Below are positions 33,002 to 44,500 of a stretch of DNA of 64,000 nt, piece after piece. Made by a program: the position numbers and the translations under genes. Below the pieces are notes generated by a model. That model searched no databases and was not told the origin of the DNA. It saw nothing but the letters and a program-made list of their open reading frames with translations. The DNA is from Cercospora beticola (Eukaryota; Ascomycota; Dothideomycetes; Mycosphaerellales; Mycosphaerellaceae), in NCBI RefSeq assembly GCF_033473495.1, contig NC_088941.1:868001-932000 (forward strand), given 5' to 3'. Positions within the stretch are counted from its first letter, which is position 1; each line of letters begins with the position of its first letter.

Positions 33002-34498
33002 ATGACGCTTCGGCTCTCAGCGCTATCACGACACCGCGCCGTGCACACACGCATTACCGACCACGACATGGAACAACAAGCTAATATCAGTGCCATTGGT
33101 CAAGACCAGCGTCTGGAGAGTGCGACTGCCGCAATCGCCATACCCGACTCCAGCACAGCCCCTATCGCGCCATTGTCGGCTGACACTGACGACCGTACAC
33201 GCAGCCAGTTGGCCGCTGCTCATCCGGATGAACGTCTTCGAACCGGACCGTGTCTACTTGTGGACCAGGCCATTGCTGCGATCTCGGGTCAGCAGGTTGG
33301 AAAATTGCGAAAGAGATTCCTCCGGTCTGGTGGCGATGTGATTATCGTACTCGATCGGCATGATTTGTCGATATCATGTTGTATCAGGTCTGAGGACTTG
33401 CGCAAGGGCTCTGCTGCTACTTACCTACTGGAGCCAGACCCATCTCGAGTTGATGGCATCATCAGATATTTCTGTGTTCTGGAGTCGATCAAAGGAGAGA
33501 AGGTACCACGATTAGCCGGCCGTCCACTTTCTCACGAGAGTCATGAGGATGAGCGAGTGTACTCGCATTGCGAAGGCAGTCAGGTTGACTGGGTCAGAGC
33601 TTACGAGACCTTCCTACGCATGCTCTCACGCGTGGAGCCCAAACATCATCTTGTCAATTCGTCGTCTGCTCGAGTTGCCTTGCCTCAACTAGAAGCTCTC
33701 GGCCGCATCGCTGCTGCAGAGAAGGCCAATATGCCAAGTTCTTCAGTCACGACTGCAGTGAAATTGCTCTTTGCAGAGTATCCGGACATCTGGCCCGCCA
33801 TCGCAGAGGATCCAGCACGATGGTTGATGATTGCGGAGAACTTCCGCGTTACATCAGTCTTCAAAGAGGCAATCCTTCACTTGGTGGGCCAGTACCCTCG
33901 TCTCTCCATTTGTTCGGCGACCTTCACGCCCTCAGAGTCGAACATGGCCGTTATCGACAGGCTAGCTACTCAGAAATACTATCATAATCTCGCCATCGAC
34001 CACGAGATACTCCTCCTGACATCGAATGATGTGAACACGGACTCTTTGGAATATGCACTCTTAGCTCATTACCTCGACTGGGTGAAAGAGCATCTCCGCA
34101 TTCACGGCCACGGCAATAGCGATGCGGAACATCCTTCCAGATATTGCGATCACAAGGGTGATGAGCAATGCCTGCAGCCCGCTCACTTCTATCGAATGTT
34201 GCACAAAGGAGGAGACCACTACTTGCATGAGAAGTCCGTATTCGAAGCTTTGGGAGAACGCACGGGCGAAAAGCTCAGTTCCGAAGAGCGAGATACTGTG
34301 CGCGAGTTTCTCAAAGCTTTGAAGGCAAAGGTCTCTTCGTTGGTGGAGCCCATGGTGAAGTCGTATCTCCAATACGATGGTAGGCACGAGTTGCCGTATC
34401 TCACCAATGTGTATCTGAGCGACAAGGACATTCCGTGGATTACTGAGGAAGCTGGAAGTGGCGATGGGAGCGATAGTGATGATGAGATGGAGGACTAG
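33002..34498 (+). CDS. Hypothetical fungal protein, possible BTB-like fold
   Basis: A single exon of 498 residues (498 from MTLRLSAL; a later start at MEQQANIS, 33068, would give 476). An N-terminal disordered segment is followed by a stretch, SGGDVIIVLDRHDLSISCCIRSEDL to YLLEPDP, that resembles a diverged BTB/POZ beta-sheet. The middle, WPAIAEDPARWLMIAENFRVTSVFKEAILHLVGQYP, is typical of a lineage-specific fungal family I know only as uncharacterised. The end is acidic (GSGDGSDSDDEMED). It has no membrane segment or enzyme motif. It begins 150 bp after the AP-2 mu stop in the same direction. Confidence 0.8.
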   Translation: MTLRLSALSRHRAVHTRITDHDMEQQANISAIGQDQRLESATAAIAIPDSSTAPIAPLSADTDDRTRSQLAAAHPDERLRTGPCLLVDQAIAAISGQQVGKLRKRFLRSGGDVIIVLDRHDLSISCCIRSEDLRKGSAATYLLEPDPSRVDGIIRYFCVLESIKGEKVPRLAGRPLSHESHEDERVYSHCEGSQVDWVRAYETFLRMLSRVEPKHHLVNSSSARVALPQLEALGRIAAAEKANMPSSSVTTAVKLLFAEYPDIWPAIAEDPARWLMIAENFRVTSVFKEAILHLVGQYPRLSICSATFTPSESNMAVIDRLATQKYYHNLAIDHEILLLTSNDVNTDSLEYALLAHYLDWVKEHLRIHGHGNSDAEHPSRYCDHKGDEQCLQPAHFYRMLHKGGDHYLHEKSVFEALGERTGEKLSSEERDTVREFLKALKAKVSSLVEPMVKSYLQYDGRHELPYLTNVYLSDKDIPWITEEAGSGDGSDSDDEMED

Positions 34499-35592
34499 CA
34501 AGGCGACTCTACTTCAGCGATGACTTGTTCTGTTTGCAGAGGCAGCAAAGCGTGGAAATATAGCCGCGTCTGCAGGTCTCCAACCTCGAATTGAATGAAT
34601 TGACTCGATTCTTCATCGATACCTTAATCGATCTACTTTGGAGTGCTTGTGAATCGAAGTTGTTCTTATCAGAGCAACGTGTGTGGTATCTCCGGCAGGG
34701 AGGGAGCAATCGCAGAGGCGATATCAAGGGCCAATCAGATCGCGGTTGCCCAAAAGACCAGGCTTCCATAGATAACACGACAACATCACTTCTTCTTTTC
34801 TCCATTCCCAGTCCATTGACCTCCTTGTCGTCTTCTCATTCTTCTCTCTACACAATCTCTGGTATTTCTGCTGTTCCCACACCGCATGGCCATGCGTCTG
34901 CACAGATCCTCTCGGAGGTGGTCACGCAACGCGGCTAAAAGTAACTCTTACGTCAAGCTTTGCGCTTTGCGACGAGCCAACGGAAGAGGTGCCTGGCCAG
35001 CGATCTGACATCTCCGTGCGGGCGCACTCTTTGACGAAGAATGTCATTGTGAGCTTGTGAATCGGCGACGACTCGCAGGAAGGGCAGACGGCAAACAAAG
35101 TGATGGAAAATGGCTCAACACATCCAGCGCAAACCGGCCTCGATCGAAAGCGACAGATGCATGATGGAGAGTTCCCTCACACACCTGTTGCGCGGCACGG
35201 AAGTCGCTCGGCTGAGGCAGTCCGAGGAGAAACAGCGTTTCCACAGCACGTCACAGCAGAAGAAACGAGGAGACGTCTGCTGTCTCGCTGTCACAGGTAG
35301 GAGTTGGGAGGAGAAACAGGTGGTCTGCCACTACTATTCCGTACACACCTGCTATTTGCATTTCCTCGACTCGTCGACGATCCCCTTCCTTGACGCGCTC
35401 TTGACGAAAGCTGCACCCGCGTTACCGCTATAGAGCCGCACTTTCCTGTGGTTCCACATCCTTTGTCTCTACCACTGTTTCCTACGCCTTTCTCTTTCTT
35501 CTCGCCGCAAGACTGACAAGGGAACTGCTCTCACACGCCAAGAACAGCCAGACAGCCGATTTGCGGCTCTGCTCGAGAACCGGCAAGACAAC
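34499..35592. other. Intergenic, no gene seen
   Basis: About 1.1 kb between two plus-strand genes. CTTCTTTTCTC-type pyrimidine tracts near 34790-34850 and a C-rich leader before 35593 suggest promoter and 5' UTR of the HPP gene. Small ORFs are unsupported. Confidence 0.45.
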
Positions 35593-36604
35593 ATGGTACA
35601 GTCAGAAGTCGCGAAGCAATTCCTGGATTTCGACATCGACAAATACATCAACCCATACATCCCGCACAACCGACTATACATTCTCCCAAACTTCGCATCG
35701 CGATGGCTCGGATACCGACATGAACCGCAAAAGGAGCCCTGGCAAGCCCTGCAATGGCCGATCACATTTCTGGCGACTGTCGCTGGGTTATGTCTCGTCG
35801 GCGGAATAGGAAACCACGCGCCTGGGATTCTGGCATGGCATCCGCCTGTGATTATCGCATCGCTGGGTGCAAGCGCTGTGCTGGACTTCAATACGATCAA
35901 GTCGCCGCTCGCGCAACCCCGAAATTCGATTATTGGAAACACATTAGCTGCCATCAGTGGTGTGGCGATCGCGAAGCTGTTCCAGCATAACTCGAATTTC
36001 AACAACATCCAATGGGTTTCCGGAGCTGTGGGATGTGCGCTTGCGTCGTGGGTCATGAGTCTTACGAACACGATCCATCCTCCCGGAGGTGCGACGGCCG
36101 TGCTGGCGTCCACGCAAGTTGAAGTTATTCGAATGGGCTGGAGATATGTGCCGATTGTCTTGCTTGACAGTGTCCTAATGGTTGTTGTTGCGTTGCTCTT
36201 CAACAACATCTTGCGGCAGTATCCGATGTACTGGTGGAGTCCTGGAAGCGTCGGAAGCACACTGCGTAAGGAGAAGCGGGAGGAGAAGCACGGCAAGGAA
36301 GGAGAAGAGAAGGACGAAGAGAAAGGCGAGCGACAGAAGCCTTCTTCGGACTCTGGCAGGTAAGCTTTTAGCCATGTCTCTTGTCATATCGTGGCCCTAT
36401 GCTGATCCCGAACATAGCGACGACAACACTCTTCGAAAGGAGCTCAGCGATCGCGTCGACTTTGTGGACGGCCTGGAAGAGATTCAAATCTCACCATACC
36501 GAATCACATTGCCTCGACATGTGAAGCTGGATGACCACGAGATCATGCTTCTGCAGAACCTACAGGAGCGTATCCGCATGCATGGCGAGATTAACGCACC
36601 TTGA
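35593..36604 (+). CDS. HPP-family integral membrane protein
   Basis: Exons 35593-36359 and 36418-36604 (58-nt intron, GTAAGC to CATAG) give 317 residues. Four or five membrane helices in residues 50-215 include the family signature HPPGGATA in the loop TNTIHPPGGATAVLAST and an earlier WHPPVIIASLGASAVL. HPP proteins are found in bacteria, plants and fungi; the plant/cyanobacterial members export or import nitrite at envelopes, but fungal members are uncharacterised and no substrate should be assumed. After the helices comes a highly charged Lys/Glu linker, encoded up to the intron, and then a conserved-looking soluble tail in exon 2 (SPYRITLPRHVKLDDHEIMLLQ region). ATG context ACAACATGG is good. 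Confidence 0.88.
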
Positions 36605-36806
36605 GTCTGTTGCTAAGAGATACCCATTTGCTTATTATAGCATCAGCGACACTTCCCAGTAATTTGTATCGATAGTAGTCATGAGCAGCATGCAGCGTTC
36701 GACCAGCCTAACGCAATTTACGAATTCATGAACTTCGTTCTCCGATCGTATCTGACATGTGTCTGCACACGCACTCCTTCCCTATTCATAACATCTCCTC
36801 CATCGC

Positions 36807-37407
36807 CTACGCAGAAATCGACTCCCTCATCTTCAAATACTCCTTCCTATACCCATTCGCATCCGTCTCCTCCCCCCGATTAAGAGGCGTCCACTTCGGA
36901 TCCTCCTTAAACAACCTCATCGCCTTGGTATAATTCTTCTCATCCGTCGTAAACCGATGATAAATCCCCGCGGGCATAATCATCAAATCTCCCTTTTCCA
37001 ATTTAATCCTCACCCACTCGTCCTCTTTATCGCGGACATCGAAGTAACCTCCGCCATCGAGGATGTAGCGAATTTCTTCATCTTCGTGGAGATGTTCGTG
37101 GAAGAAATTTTTCACTTTTTCTTCGTAGTTGGGGAGGAGGGTGGGGGAGATTTCAATTTCGTCGCGGTTTTTGTATTGGCGCGTGCTGGCTATGCGGTTT
37201 ACTTCGGCGAGGTTGTTGGGGAGTTCGTAGTGGAGGATGCCGAGTTTGGCGAGGTAGGCGGGGTCGACTTCGCGGCCGCTGTCGTGGGGTTCGCGTTGGT
37301 CGCCCTGGTGGTGGTGTGTATTAGTCGCATGGTCTGTAGAAGTGCCAGATGCGGGGTGGTGGTGGTGGTGGACTCACGGGAAGGTTATCGTACCAGTAGG
37401 CCCTCAT
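36807..37407 (-). CDS. ADI1: Acireductone dioxygenase (methionine salvage)
   Basis: Exons 37407-37378 and 37304-36807 give 175 residues. The 30-nt first exon encodes [10 protein letters not shown] and the 73-nt intron has an unusual run of CCACC repeats near its acceptor. A cupin fold is indicated by [14 protein letters not shown], supplying metal ligands His81, His83 and Glu87, with the fourth ligand His126 in AGIYHRF. The enzyme oxidises acireductone to the 2-oxo acid of methionine plus formate with Fe(II), closing the cycle that recovers methylthioadenosine; with Ni it makes an off-pathway product. Length is normal (about 175-180). Missing the tiny first exon would lose the conserved start. 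No other salvage gene is adjacent. Confidence 0.94.
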
Positions 37408-37771
37408 TATGTCGTGTGTCGGGTGTCGTTGTGGTCGCAAGTGATGCTCAGAGTGTTCCTTGGAGTGATTGACAGTGGTAGGTTCTCAGAAGGTTCTTTT
37501 CTGGTGCAGGTGTTGGTTGGGCTTCTGTTAACTGCTCGCTGCAAACTTTCCGTAATCGCGACAGCGAGACCCTGGGCTTTGGAGCGATGACGTGCCCAGC
37601 TGAAGGCTCCACCCTGCCTCAAATGTCGCACGTGTTTGGCTCCTTCCTTCCGATCGTCGAGGGAAGCCACACACTCTTGAAGTGAGGTCTATTGTAGATA
37701 TGCTCAGGCCAAATCGTCGCCAGCGGTCACTTCTCTAGGAAAGCAAGTTGCTTGAAGCGAATGAACCACGC
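37408..37771. other. Intergenic, no gene seen
   Basis: The presumed promoter of the acireductone dioxygenase gene and the 3' flank of the CFEM receptor, both on the minus strand. Confidence 0.5.
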
Positions 37772-39197
37772 TCAATCCCACTCAGAGATTTCTCTGACAA
37801 AAGGTCCTTTGATGCGAACCATGTCCCTTCCTAGCACCGGACTCTCCAATTCATGCCAAGGCTGATTTGGTCCAGCTTTGCACTCACTGAGACACGAAGC
37901 TCTGTCAATCAGTTCTTGAGCCGACAGCTTGTACCCGTAGGCGTGTTGTGCCAGGCCCACGACAGACGGAAGGCAAGCACAGATAATTGCCACGCCGCAT
38001 TCGATTGTGCTCCAGAGGCAGACAGGATTGTATGCGAACGTAAGGTTGTCCGTCGTGTCCAGCTGAATCACGTACTGGAGCCTGACGATAGAGCAACTTG
38101 TGAGAAAGAGGCCAACGGAGAACATAGTCCCTACTATGAGCTTGTCCCGAAGCGAAAGGTCGAAGGCGAAGAGCTTTGGAAGGGGCAGAAGGCAGATGAT
38201 GAGATCTTGCACTGTGTTGAAGGCTGCCAGGGCTAGTCCATGGGCGTTCAGATCGATGCAGGTTCCTTCGTGTTCGCCATCCCATCTCAGCCAAGTCTAC
38301 GCTTTGTCAGTATGAGATCTTCCCTATCAGACATCCATCTGCGTACAAAATTGATAGGGTTGCATTCAAAGCCCAAGGTGAGGCTCATCACGACCGCGTA
38401 TGAGGCCAGGATGATAATCATACCAGAACACGCCAAGCGAAACCAGTCTCTGCGAACAATGGGATCCGCTATCCATACTCGTAGGTACAGAGCCAGGATG
38501 GAGATCTTCGTCATACTCATAATCCAGACGTACAGGAATTGGCCGACCCAATAGGAGTACATTATGTTGGTGATGTTCTCGAAAGGAAGCCGCCAGATAT
38601 CCCGACCAAGACCCATCCGTGTGAGCTCGTGAGTGATCACGCTCAGTGGTATCATCAAGAGAAAGGCCAGCGCAATTGTATGGTCATCTGCACCGTATCC
38701 ACTGCCGCTCACAGAGGGCGCTCGGAAGACGAAGCGTGCAACGACCGCCATCAGAACGATCGCAAACAGAGCCCAGGATGCGTGCTTGGTGGTTTCACCC
38801 TCGTTGCGCGCAGGTATCTCGCATGTGGTTTCCCGCACACGGTATGCGACTACAATCAACATCCAGGTCAGCATCCTTTCGAGTGGATTACGCTTGCCAC
38901 ATACCTAGGAAGTCCTTCACTGAACACGTTTGCTTAGTGCACGCTTCAAAGTTCTTGCTGTATGTCTGGCTTTCGCATAGGCACTTCATATCTGCTCGAG
39001 CGCATCCTGATAACGACAGTACTGTCTGATCGCAAGCCACCTGTTCGAAAGCTGTTAGCACATTGGTCGTGCCTCAGATGGATCGATACCAATAGACCCA
39101 CAGCACACGGTGCCAGCTCCGACACAGGGAGTTGTGAATGTGCGACTCGTGCGGAGAGGCTGGCCACGAGAAAACCCACGAGGGGCCAGAACCTCAT
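37772..39197 (-). CDS. CFEM-domain GPCR-like receptor (Pth11 class)
   Basis: Four exons, 39197-39102, 39040-38905, 38849-38347 and 38296-37772, with introns of 61, 55 and 50 nt, give 419 residues. A signal peptide (MRFWPLVGFLVASLSARVAHS) precedes an extracellular CFEM domain: LAPCAVACDQ, GCARADMKCLC, then two further Cys. Seven hydrophobic segments follow, with the family marker GTCIDLNAHGLALAAFNTVQDLIICLLPLPK. It ends in a short soluble tail. Pth11-type receptors sit in the plasma membrane and in Magnaporthe sense surface cues for appressorium formation; ligand and pathway here are unknown. All splice phases close and the CFEM cysteines are split by the first intron. The tail is much shorter than in many Pth11 homologues. 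Confidence 0.9.
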
Positions 39198-40168
39198 CTT
39201 TGAAACAATGCGCGAGCACGGTATGCTGTTTGAAGCCGCAGGAAGGAAATTTCGTCAACAATGATAGAGAAAGAACGTGTGAGGGCAGGAGTGGGACACG
39301 AAACACGCGAGTTCAATAATACCATTGCAGCACGCATGTACCGACCGTTTCTTGAACCTTATGGCTCGGGCTTGGGCAAAAATCTGCCCACGAGGTCGAG
39401 AAGAAATACCGAGCGGCGGCTTTTTCTGGCACTGTGCATGCAGTGGAAAGCGAGTCGAAGACCACCCGAGGCTGACACGTTCGTGAAAGATAACGTCGAG
39501 AGCTGACTCGCAAGTAGTAGCCAAATGAGAGCGATGTCAATGACTCGAGCCACCGCGCCCACCACAGGGTCTATGGAACGAGCAGGGCCATGTTGATGGT
39601 TTCACAGGTCGAATGTGATTTCTCGACTACAAAATGTATTGATAATTGACTCCGGTCTGGTCGATGAGCCTTTTACAAAGCCATTGCTATTCTTGAAGCT
39701 GCGCTTGAGAGGGTTCAGTCGGTCAGAGTCAGTCGCTCGCATGAAAGTGCATGTCTAGAACGTGCTTCCAAGTCATGTGTGCGGTGCCATATGAAAGCCA
39801 ATGAGTATCCTGGCGCTCATTGTGTCTTCGTACGTCGTCCATCACTGGTCGTCTGGGCGAGTACCTCCACCCTGTGTTGGCAATTCCGGCCGGAATTTGG
39901 CGAGCTTGATGCCGTATTGCTCTTCGCAAGCCAATTTCTCCCCGAGGAATGATATACCAGGTAAAGTCCTCAAAGCTAATCAAGAGTAGCGAGGCGTTGC
40001 ACAGCCTTGCGGTGGGCTTCCGCAGCCCAGGCACTCCCGTCCTCGAAGCGCCTCACAGCGAACGTTGATGGTGGCTCACGATGCCCTACCGTGAGGCCGT
40101 GTGGAAATGTAAAACCTGTCTTAGATCAGGCTGCCATGGTCCTGATGCAAGAGAAGCGTGCTCCGCAC
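39198..40168. other. Intergenic, no gene seen
   Basis: Nearly 1 kb holding the CFEM receptor promoter and the RFC3 3' region. Small ORFs overlap on both strands without features. Confidence 0.5.
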
Positions 40169-41365
40169 TCAGCCCTTCGCATCCTTGATGGCCACTCCGG
40201 TTCTCACTGTGCCGATGAGACCGCCAGTCTGAATGCTCTCGCTGCCACCGCCACTAAGACGGTATTCGATATCGGCCAGACCTTCCATCCAGGCCACTCG
40301 GGTTTGAGCAGGAACTTCTACCTCACTGAGCTGCTCGCCCAACGCAGTCAAGATATCAGCCAGTGCCAGCCCTTTCGCTTTCTTGAGTGTATTGATTGTG
40401 TTCATGCAGCTGCCAACGTTCTTTGTGTTCAGAAGCGTCTTCATGATAGTCTGAATGTCTGCTGGATGAGGCGCAGCGATGCAATCATATATGGTTTCCT
40501 GTGTAATGAGGTCTCGCTGAATATCCTTATTCTCTTTCACTGGCTGTCCAGGGATATGAAGTGGAGTCGATGAAGCGTGACAAGCTTGCAGGACGTTCAG
40601 CGCACGCCGCATGTCACCTTTGCTCAATGTGACCAAAGAATCAATCGCTGTCGTTTCAATGTTGACATTCTCTTCTGCAATGACCTTTTCTACGAGTTGG
40701 CGGATGTCGGCGTCTTTCAAGGGCGAAAATCGAAATCGAGTGCAACGCGACAAGAGTGCTGGGCTGAGCTTGTGCGTATAGTTGGCAATAATGCAAAAGC
40801 GAGTATTGGCCGTGTACTTCTCCATGATCCGCCGAAGTGCCATTTGTGCAGTGCTCGTCATGGCGTCTGCTTCATCGAGGATGATCAGCTTGTAGTTGGC
40901 AATGCTGCTGTCGTCTCGTTGCGTTTTGTCGAAGCTGCCCGCGAAAATCTGCTTGGTGGAAGAGAATGTTTTGATCTGTTCCCGCACAACGTCGATGCCT
41001 CGATCGTCGGATGCATTCAGCTCGAGCACCATCTGGCGCATGTTCTTGTTGCCATAGATGCGACGTGCCAAAGCGAGCACAGTGGACGTCTTGCCGGTTC
41101 CTGGAGGGCCGTAGAGCAGCAGATGGGGCAGCCGATTCGAATCGACGAACTTGTTGATGGTGGCGAGAATATCGTGATGACCTGACACGTCCGACAGCGA
41201 ATTAGGGCGGTACTTTTCCACCCATGGCAGGTTATCCTCTGCTTCCACAGGCAGGTTGGCGGCGCTACGTTTGCCTTTGCTGTTTGCGGCGGAGGAGAAG
41301 GTGATGTCGGCGGTGGATGCCTTGACGGGGGCATCAATGTCCATTTCATCCTCGATGTCCGACAT
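40169..41365 (-). CDS. RFC3: Replication factor C subunit 3 (clamp loader)
   Basis: A single exon of 398 residues from MSDIEDEMDID. AAA+ ATPase with RFC boxes in order: PWVEKYRPNSLSDV (box II), Walker A GPPGTGKTS (86-94), NASDDRGIDVVR, Walker B LIILDEADAM, sensor CIIANYTHKLSPALLSRCTRFRF with the SRC arginine finger motif, and GDMRRALNVLQ. The C-terminal collar domain completes the fold. This pattern matches yeast Rfc3 (human RFC5). The pentamer loads PCNA at primer-template junctions during S phase and repair. The frame is open upstream to 41572, but the ATG at 41365 fits homologues. It diverges from Pet127 across 228 bp. Confidence 0.95.
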   Translation of the reverse strand: MSDIEDEMDIDAPVKASTADITFSSAANSKGKRSAANLPVEAEDNLPWVEKYRPNSLSDVSGHHDILATINKFVDSNRLPHLLLYGPPGTGKTSTVLALARRIYGNKNMRQMVLELNASDDRGIDVVREQIKTFSSTKQIFAGSFDKTQRDDSSIANYKLIILDEADAMTSTAQMALRRIMEKYTANTRFCIIANYTHKLSPALLSRCTRFRFSPLKDADIRQLVEKVIAEENVNIETTAIDSLVTLSKGDMRRALNVLQACHASSTPLHIPGQPVKENKDIQRDLITQETIYDCIAAPHPADIQTIMKTLLNTKNVGSCMNTINTLKKAKGLALADILTALGEQLSEVEVPAQTRVAWMEGLADIEYRLSGGGSESIQTGGLIGTVRTGVAIKDAKG

Positions 41366-41447
41366 GATTGCGTAGGTGCGGCGTGTGCAATGCTGCGTGC
41401 GGCTTGCTCGTTCAGTGCAGTGTGAGGGAGGCGCACAGAATCGGACG

Positions 41448-41453
41448 ACGCGT
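41448..41453. promoter_or_regulatory. MCB box in the RFC3-PET127 promoter
   Basis: ACGCGT sits 83 bp upstream of the RFC3 start, within GACGACGCGTCTTGGGCGCG. It is the canonical MluI cell-cycle box used by MBF at replication genes. The shared promoter means PET127 may also be affected; binding is inferred. Confidence 0.5.
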
Positions 41454-41593
41454 CTTGGGCGCGTCGTGATGACGGCTCCACTTTGAGTTCGAAGACCCTG
41501 TGCCCATGCACAAAAGTGTAGGACCGCATCACGTTCGCCTCTTCGCCGCAAGTGACAGTGCTCGCGTGCCATCGATACTCGCCCTGCGCATCA

Positions 41594-44500
41594 ATGCTGG
41601 CCCGTACAGCCCGGTCGCCGGCATGGACCAAGCAGGCCTACGTGTGTCGCGCATGTCGTCGGCAATGGCAGATTGAGCGAGCATACCAGCGACGATGGAA
41701 CAGCCAGAACGCACAGAGCTCGGGCTTGCTCTCCGACGAATGGTTCGCCATCAACGACATCAATGAATCTTTCGGCGATCATAAAATAGGCTCCCCGCAG
41801 CGACCGAAGGAAAAAGAAGAAGGAGTGCAGAAGAACAGTTCAAAAGACAACAGGGACGGCAGAGTTGCCGGACCAGATGGCGTGGCAGGGCAAGACTTTG
41901 GATCTTTACAGAGTTCGCTATCCGACTCGCTTCCTGCAGCGGATCGTCGAAGACTCAAAGAGACTCGGGTAGCCAACGAGATCTCTAAGCGGAAAGATGC
42001 CGGCTTCAAGGCAGCCTTCCTCTCTGGGGAATCACGGCATCGAGATCGCAGCACAGCTCGGACTGGGGCCGTGGCCCCCAACGAAGATATAATGGCGACC
42101 TTGATGCGCGACCTACAAGCAGAGGCGAGGATCAAAGCAGTGGAACAAGACTTGGAAATTGGTCGATCACTGGGAGAGGTTGAAGACGATGATACAGAAT
42201 CCAAAGTCTCACCTACCCGGCGGGATGCTGGGCCGAGACCGTTTCCGAATTTTCGAGGCGGACCATCGCAGACCGTCGCCAGTGCCATAGCACCCGCAAG
42301 CAAGGCATCTGAAGTGCCAAGCAGTGACTCTGCGCCGCCGAAGGTCTGGAAGGCCAAAACATCGCCTGCAGAACGTGGACTAGGTGGCTCAATCACGCCT
42401 AGTGACCTGTCGGGGAGGCCCACCTCCCTACTCGACCGCCACAGGGAGACACAGCCTCGTAATGCATGGGGCGCGAGCGATAGCGCATCATCTAGTCTTC
42501 CGTCAAAGGTCACATACAAGTCACTCTCCGAAGCTGATCGGACATCGGCTCCGAAACAAGCAGCAGGCACACCTACTGGAGCACGTCCATTTGGCTTGGC
42601 TGCTAAAGTGAAGGCCATGTGGAGAGGTATCTCGCAACCTACCGCTCAAGATGGGTCGCAACCATCCGCCAACCAGAAGCATTCACCCAAAGCTGAGCAG
42701 CCCGCCGGCATTGATAGTCTGCGCTCACGACTCCTCAGCAGTTCTGAGCTTAGTGGCAGTTCAAGTGGAGACGGCGAATCAACAGTTCGTCGCGATGACT
42801 CTGAGGAAATTGCGCCTGTCGATAACGCAGCCACAGAAAGCCTTCAGAAATTACATGCTAGTAGACTTCGGACCTCTGACAACGCCGTCGAGGAGCTGTC
42901 ACAAACCTCGGCGGAAACAGTTGTATACTCAGACGCAGAGGAGCGCAGGCTACAACAAAGAATTCGAGATCTGGAATCAAAACGTCCTTCGGGTCGAAAC
43001 AGGGCGACGCGTAAAGATCGTTTGCGTAGGGCGCGACAGCTTCTGTCCAAATTACGCGCTTCTCGTGGCGAGAGCCTGGACGGCAGCGATGGAGCCACTG
43101 CGCATGCGTCTCCATCCAGGCCGGACCCTCGGGAATCAATGACCATGTCCGCAGTGGCGGAGGAGCAGTCCGACAACAATGGTGGATCCGCAAACATGGT
43201 TGTTGTCGGCAATGACTCTGCAGATTTACAGGCTTCCGGCGCCAGCACAACTCCAGTTACTGGAAAATCACTTGGCGAGGCTATGAGAACTGGCACAGCA
43301 AATTCAAAAACCACACACAGGCTACGCAGATTAACGAGAGCCAGCAACGAGGTTGTTCTTGATATGCGCAGATCAGCGACGATCGAGAGTGAAGTAGCCA
43401 CGCAACATACAGATCCAGTCGAGAATGATGACGAGGCGGAAGAAAGCTCGCAAGTGGATGTGCTGTCGGTTCAACCCTCTGAATTGCAGGTGCAGCCTCT
43501 CAACATACCGCAGCCGCCCGTGCCTTACCTCGAATACGGCTTGGATAGGGTGCTCTTCAACCCAGGCGTCTATCAGCTGCAGGATGCGGCGTCGCGTGTT
43601 TACAACTTTGACCCTTATCTGCAAAAAATCATGCCGGTTGAACAGTTCGATTTCAATTCACTGAAGGAATACAAGACTTCATCTGAGGATACTGCGCTTT
43701 CTGCGATAGCGAAGCAGGAGAGTGCCCGATACATTGGCTCGACATCAAGCATGACAGGATCGCTCGCGCACTTCCATTACCTAATCTCTAATTGGCGACC
43801 TCTGGGCTTGGACATGCTATCCTATGGGTACGCCGGCGGCAACAAACCGCCGATTGCAGAGTTCACAAAGATCAATAAGGCGCCCAGCGCGATCTTTCTG
43901 AGGTGGCAGGATGGTTGCTACGCCATCGATGCGGACAAGGAATTCGATAGCGGGAATGTACTGATGCTGTTGGGCAAGTCCTTGGAACTGCTTCTCACAT
44001 TGCCGAAAGACGAATACGAGAAGTACCGCAAGAGTGATCCGCGGATGGTGCCAGAAGAGCAACGTCTAGCACCTGAGAGCTATCAGTACAGTACGATGGG
44101 TGACTTTTTAATGCGATCCCAGCTTGACGCACATGACCCTCGGTTGCCTGGTAATGGCACGTTCGATCTCAAGACCCGCGCGGTGGTTTCTGTGCGCATG
44201 GCGTCTCACGACCATGAGCCTATGACTGGGTATGAGATCTATGGCAACCACGGGCGGTGGGGCTCCTACGAGAAGGAGTATCATGACATGGCGCGTGCTA
44301 CAATGCTCAAGTATATGCTTCAGGCTCGTATGGGTATGATGAACGGAATCTTCGTGGCATACCACAATGTCAAGAGAATGTTCGGATTTCAGTATATCCC
44401 CATCTCTGAAATGGACAGGATTCTTCACGGACAGCCCGACACCTGCCTTGGAGATCAGGAGTTTAAAGCTAGTCTGAAGATCTTGAACGATCTCTTGAAC

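Noticed and set aside
41366..41572. Upstream extension of RFC3
   Set aside because: The open frame has no homology-like features and would cover the MCB-containing promoter; MSDIEDEMDID is the natural start.
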